Shown here: in pieces, positions 6,030 to 7,759 of the stretch
Numbering within the stretch: the first letter of the stretch is position 1
How the letters are laid out: every line of letters starts with the position of its first letter
DNA from: Bacteroidales bacterium
GTDB taxonomy: Bacteria; Bacteroidota; Bacteroidia; Bacteroidales; UBA1402
Assembly (NCBI GenBank): GCA_012511135.1
Contig: JAAZGQ010000274.1
Coordinates: forward strand, 1 to 7,759
Length of the DNA stretch: 7,759 nucleotides
Direction of reading: 5' to 3'
Made by a program: the position numbers and the translations under genes
Notes under the pieces: model-generated
Seen by the model: only the letters and a program-made list of their open reading frames with translations
What the model was told of the DNA's origin: nothing
The model's database searches: none

Positions 6030-7759
6030 ATGGGAAAGATTATTGGAATAGACTTAGGAACCACCAATTCTTGTGTTGCCGTAATGGAAGGCAGCGATCC
6101 GGTAGTGATAGCCAACAGCGAAGGTAAACGGACCACTCCTTCTGTAGTAGCCTTTATCGAAGGCGGAGAACGCAAGGTGGGTGATCCGGCCAAACGTCAG
6201 GCCATAACGAATCCGAAACATACCGTTTCTTCCATCAAACGTTTTATGGGAGAACGTTTCGATAATGTTCAGACAGACGTAAAACGCATGGCTTATATCG
6301 TCAACAAAGGAGAAAACAATACTCCCCGCATTCAGATTGAGGACAGAAGCTATACCCCTCAGGAAATATCGGCCATGGTTCTGCAAAAAATGAAAAAAAC
6401 AGCCGAGGATTATCTCGGACAGGAAGTGACCGAAGCAGTCATCACTGTGCCTGCTTATTTTAACGATTCCCAGCGTCAGGCTACCAAAGAAGCCGGTGAA
6501 ATTGCCGGCCTCAAGGTGAAACGTATTGTAAATGAACCTACAGCTGCTGCCTTGGCTTATGGCCTGGACAAAAAAAGCAAGGATATGAAGATTGCCGTAT
6601 TCGACCTGGGTGGAGGCACCTTTGATATTTCTATACTGGAATTGGGAGACGGTGTCTTTGAAGTTAAATCGACCAACGGTGACACTCACCTGGGCGGTGA
6701 CGATTTTGATCAGGTTATTATTGACTGGCTGGCCGAAGAGTTTATCAAAGAAGAAAATATTGATTTACGCAAAGACCCCATGGCTTTGCAACGTCTCAAA
6801 GAAGCCGCCGAAAAAGCCAAGATTGAACTTTCCAGCTCCAATGTCACCGAAATCAACCTGCCTTATATAATGCCGGTAAACGGTATACCAAAACACCTGG
6901 TTAAAAAACTGACCCGTGCCCAGTTTGAAAAACTGGCCGACAAATACATACAAGCTTGTGTTGAACCCTGCCGTAAGGCTTTATCCGATGCAGGCCTCAA
7001 GGCTGCCGACATTGACGAAGTTATTCTGGTAGGAGGATCCACCCGTGTTCCCGCCATTCAGGAACTGGTCGAAAAGTTCTTTGGCAAAGCTCCTTCCAAA
7101 GGTGTAAATCCCGACGAAGTAGTAGCCGTGGGCGCAGCCATACAGGGAGCCGTATTGTCAGGCGATATAAAAGATGTATTGCTGCTCGATGTTACACCTC
7201 TTTCGCTGGGTATCGAAACCCTGGGCGGTGTTATGACTAAACTCATCGAATCCAACACTACCATACCGACCAAGAAATCAGAAGTCTTCACCACGGCTGC
7301 CGACAACCAGCCTTCGGTCGAAATTCATGTACTGCAGGGCGAGCGCCCCATGGCCAAAGACAACAAAACCATCGGACGTTTCCATCTGGACGGAATACCT
7401 GCAGCCCGCCGCGGTACGCCTCAGATCGAAGTCACCTTTGACATCGATGCCAACGGTATTCTTAATGTTTCTGCCAAAGATAAGGCTACAGGCAAAGTGC
7501 AAAGCATTCGTATCGAAGCCTCCAGCGGTTTGACCGATGCCGATATACAGCGCATGAAAGAAGAAGCTCAGGATAACGCCGAAGCCGATGCCAAAGCCAA
7601 GGAACGTATCGAAAAACTGAACACTGCCGACAGTATGATCTTTCAGACCGAGAAACAACTCGAAGAACTGGGCGATAAATTGCCGGCCGACAAAAAAGCC
7701 GAGATTCAGGCTGCCCTGGATAAGCTCAAAGAAGCTCACAAGGCTCAGGACATTGATGC
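6030..7759 (+). CDS. dnaK: Chaperone DnaK (Hsp70), 3' end beyond the window
   Basis: ATP-dependent cytoplasmic chaperone working with DnaJ and GrpE in folding and heat-shock protection. The frame is open for 576 codons to the window edge, leaving roughly 60 residues of the usual 630-640 unseen. The three Hsp70 signatures are present: IDLGTTNS (7-14), FDLGGGTFDIS (191-201) and VILVGGSTRVP (331-341). Lys70 of IKRFMG, which is catalytic in Hsp70 enzymes, and EPTAAALAYG (169-178) are also intact. The interdomain linker DVLLLD is at 382-387. The substrate-binding beta-sandwich follows to about 500, and a charged helical lid (MKEEAQDNAEADAKAKE) begins near 510. The ATG at 6030 gives the standard MGKIIGIDLG start. 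It stands alone after the rho terminator, with no hrcA, grpE or dnaJ visible upstream; what lies downstream is unknown. No anomalies were found on full translation. Confidence 0.98.
   Translation, partial: MGKIIGIDLGTTNSCVAVMEGSDPVVIANSEGKRTTPSVVAFIEGGERKVGDPAKRQAITNPKHTVSSIKRFMGERFDNVQTDVKRMAYIVNKGENNTPRIQIEDRSYTPQEISAMVLQKMKKTAEDYLGQEVTEAVITVPAYFNDSQRQATKEAGEIAGLKVKRIVNEPTAAALAYGLDKKSKDMKIAVFDLGGGTFDISILELGDGVFEVKSTNGDTHLGGDDFDQVIIDWLAEEFIKEENIDLRKDPMALQRLKEAAEKAKIELSSSNVTEINLPYIMPVNGIPKHLVKKLTRAQFEKLADKYIQACVEPCRKALSDAGLKAADIDEVILVGGSTRVPAIQELVEKFFGKAPSKGVNPDEVVAVGAAIQGAVLSGDIKDVLLLDVTPLSLGIETLGGVMTKLIESNTTIPTKKSEVFTTAADNQPSVEIHVLQGERPMAKDNKTIGRFHLDGIPAARRGTPQIEVTFDIDANGILNVSAKDKATGKVQSIRIEASSGLTDADIQRMKEEAQDNAEADAKAKERIEKLNTADSMIFQTEKQLEELGDKLPADKKAEIQAALDKLKEAHKAQDID

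Noticed and set aside
6054..6689. A 211-codon open frame on the minus strand
   Set aside because: It lies wholly opposite dnaK, whose plus-strand frame is intact and fully conserved. The antisense protein resembles nothing recognisable and has no promoter or leader of its own.
7278..7739. A 153-codon minus-strand open frame opposite the dnaK 3' region
   Set aside because: It is a shadow of the conserved DnaK substrate-binding domain coding sequence.

Overview
The window reads as an ordinary chromosomal segment of a Bacteroidota bacterium, most likely order Bacteroidales. This rests on three observations. Several start regions carry the Bacteroidota sigma factor -7 box TAnnTTTG, and upstream of rho it is paired with a TTTG box 19 bases away. 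None of the genes has a clear Shine-Dalgarno sequence; their leaders are A/T-rich. Rho carries a very long disordered insert after its first domain, as is typical of this phylum. The genus cannot be fixed from the sequence.

Layout. The left third is a minus-strand cluster read pheS (988-2007), nth (353-988), then the start of an alanine dehydrogenase gene (1-284, cut by the window edge). The pheS stop and nth start share one base. A 115-base divergent promoter region (2008-2122) separates pheS from the plus-strand genes. These are tilS (2123-3511), rho (3639-5852, with its own consensus-quality promoter at 3542-3572 and a strong intrinsic terminator at 5875-5916), and dnaK (6030 to the right edge, 3' end missing).

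How the genes relate. All are housekeeping functions: tRNA charging (PheS), tRNA anticodon modification (TilS), base excision repair (Nth), transcription termination (Rho), protein folding (DnaK) and alanine/pyruvate interconversion (Ald). They do not form one pathway. The pheS-nth overlap suggests co-transcription; rho and dnaK look like separate transcription units. There is no mobile element, CRISPR array, tRNA, rRNA or sign of horizontal transfer.

Points worth a second look. The most notable is the roughly 310-residue low-aromatic, charge-rich insert in Rho, with an AT-hook-like GRPRKKK patch and an isolated helical island. The rho leader has a bulged hairpin over an overlapping short reading frame, and an imperfect inverted repeat lies upstream of dnaK. 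Two genes (pheS, rho) have open frames extending upstream of the true start, which could mislead automated start calling. I found no previously undescribed multi-gene system here.
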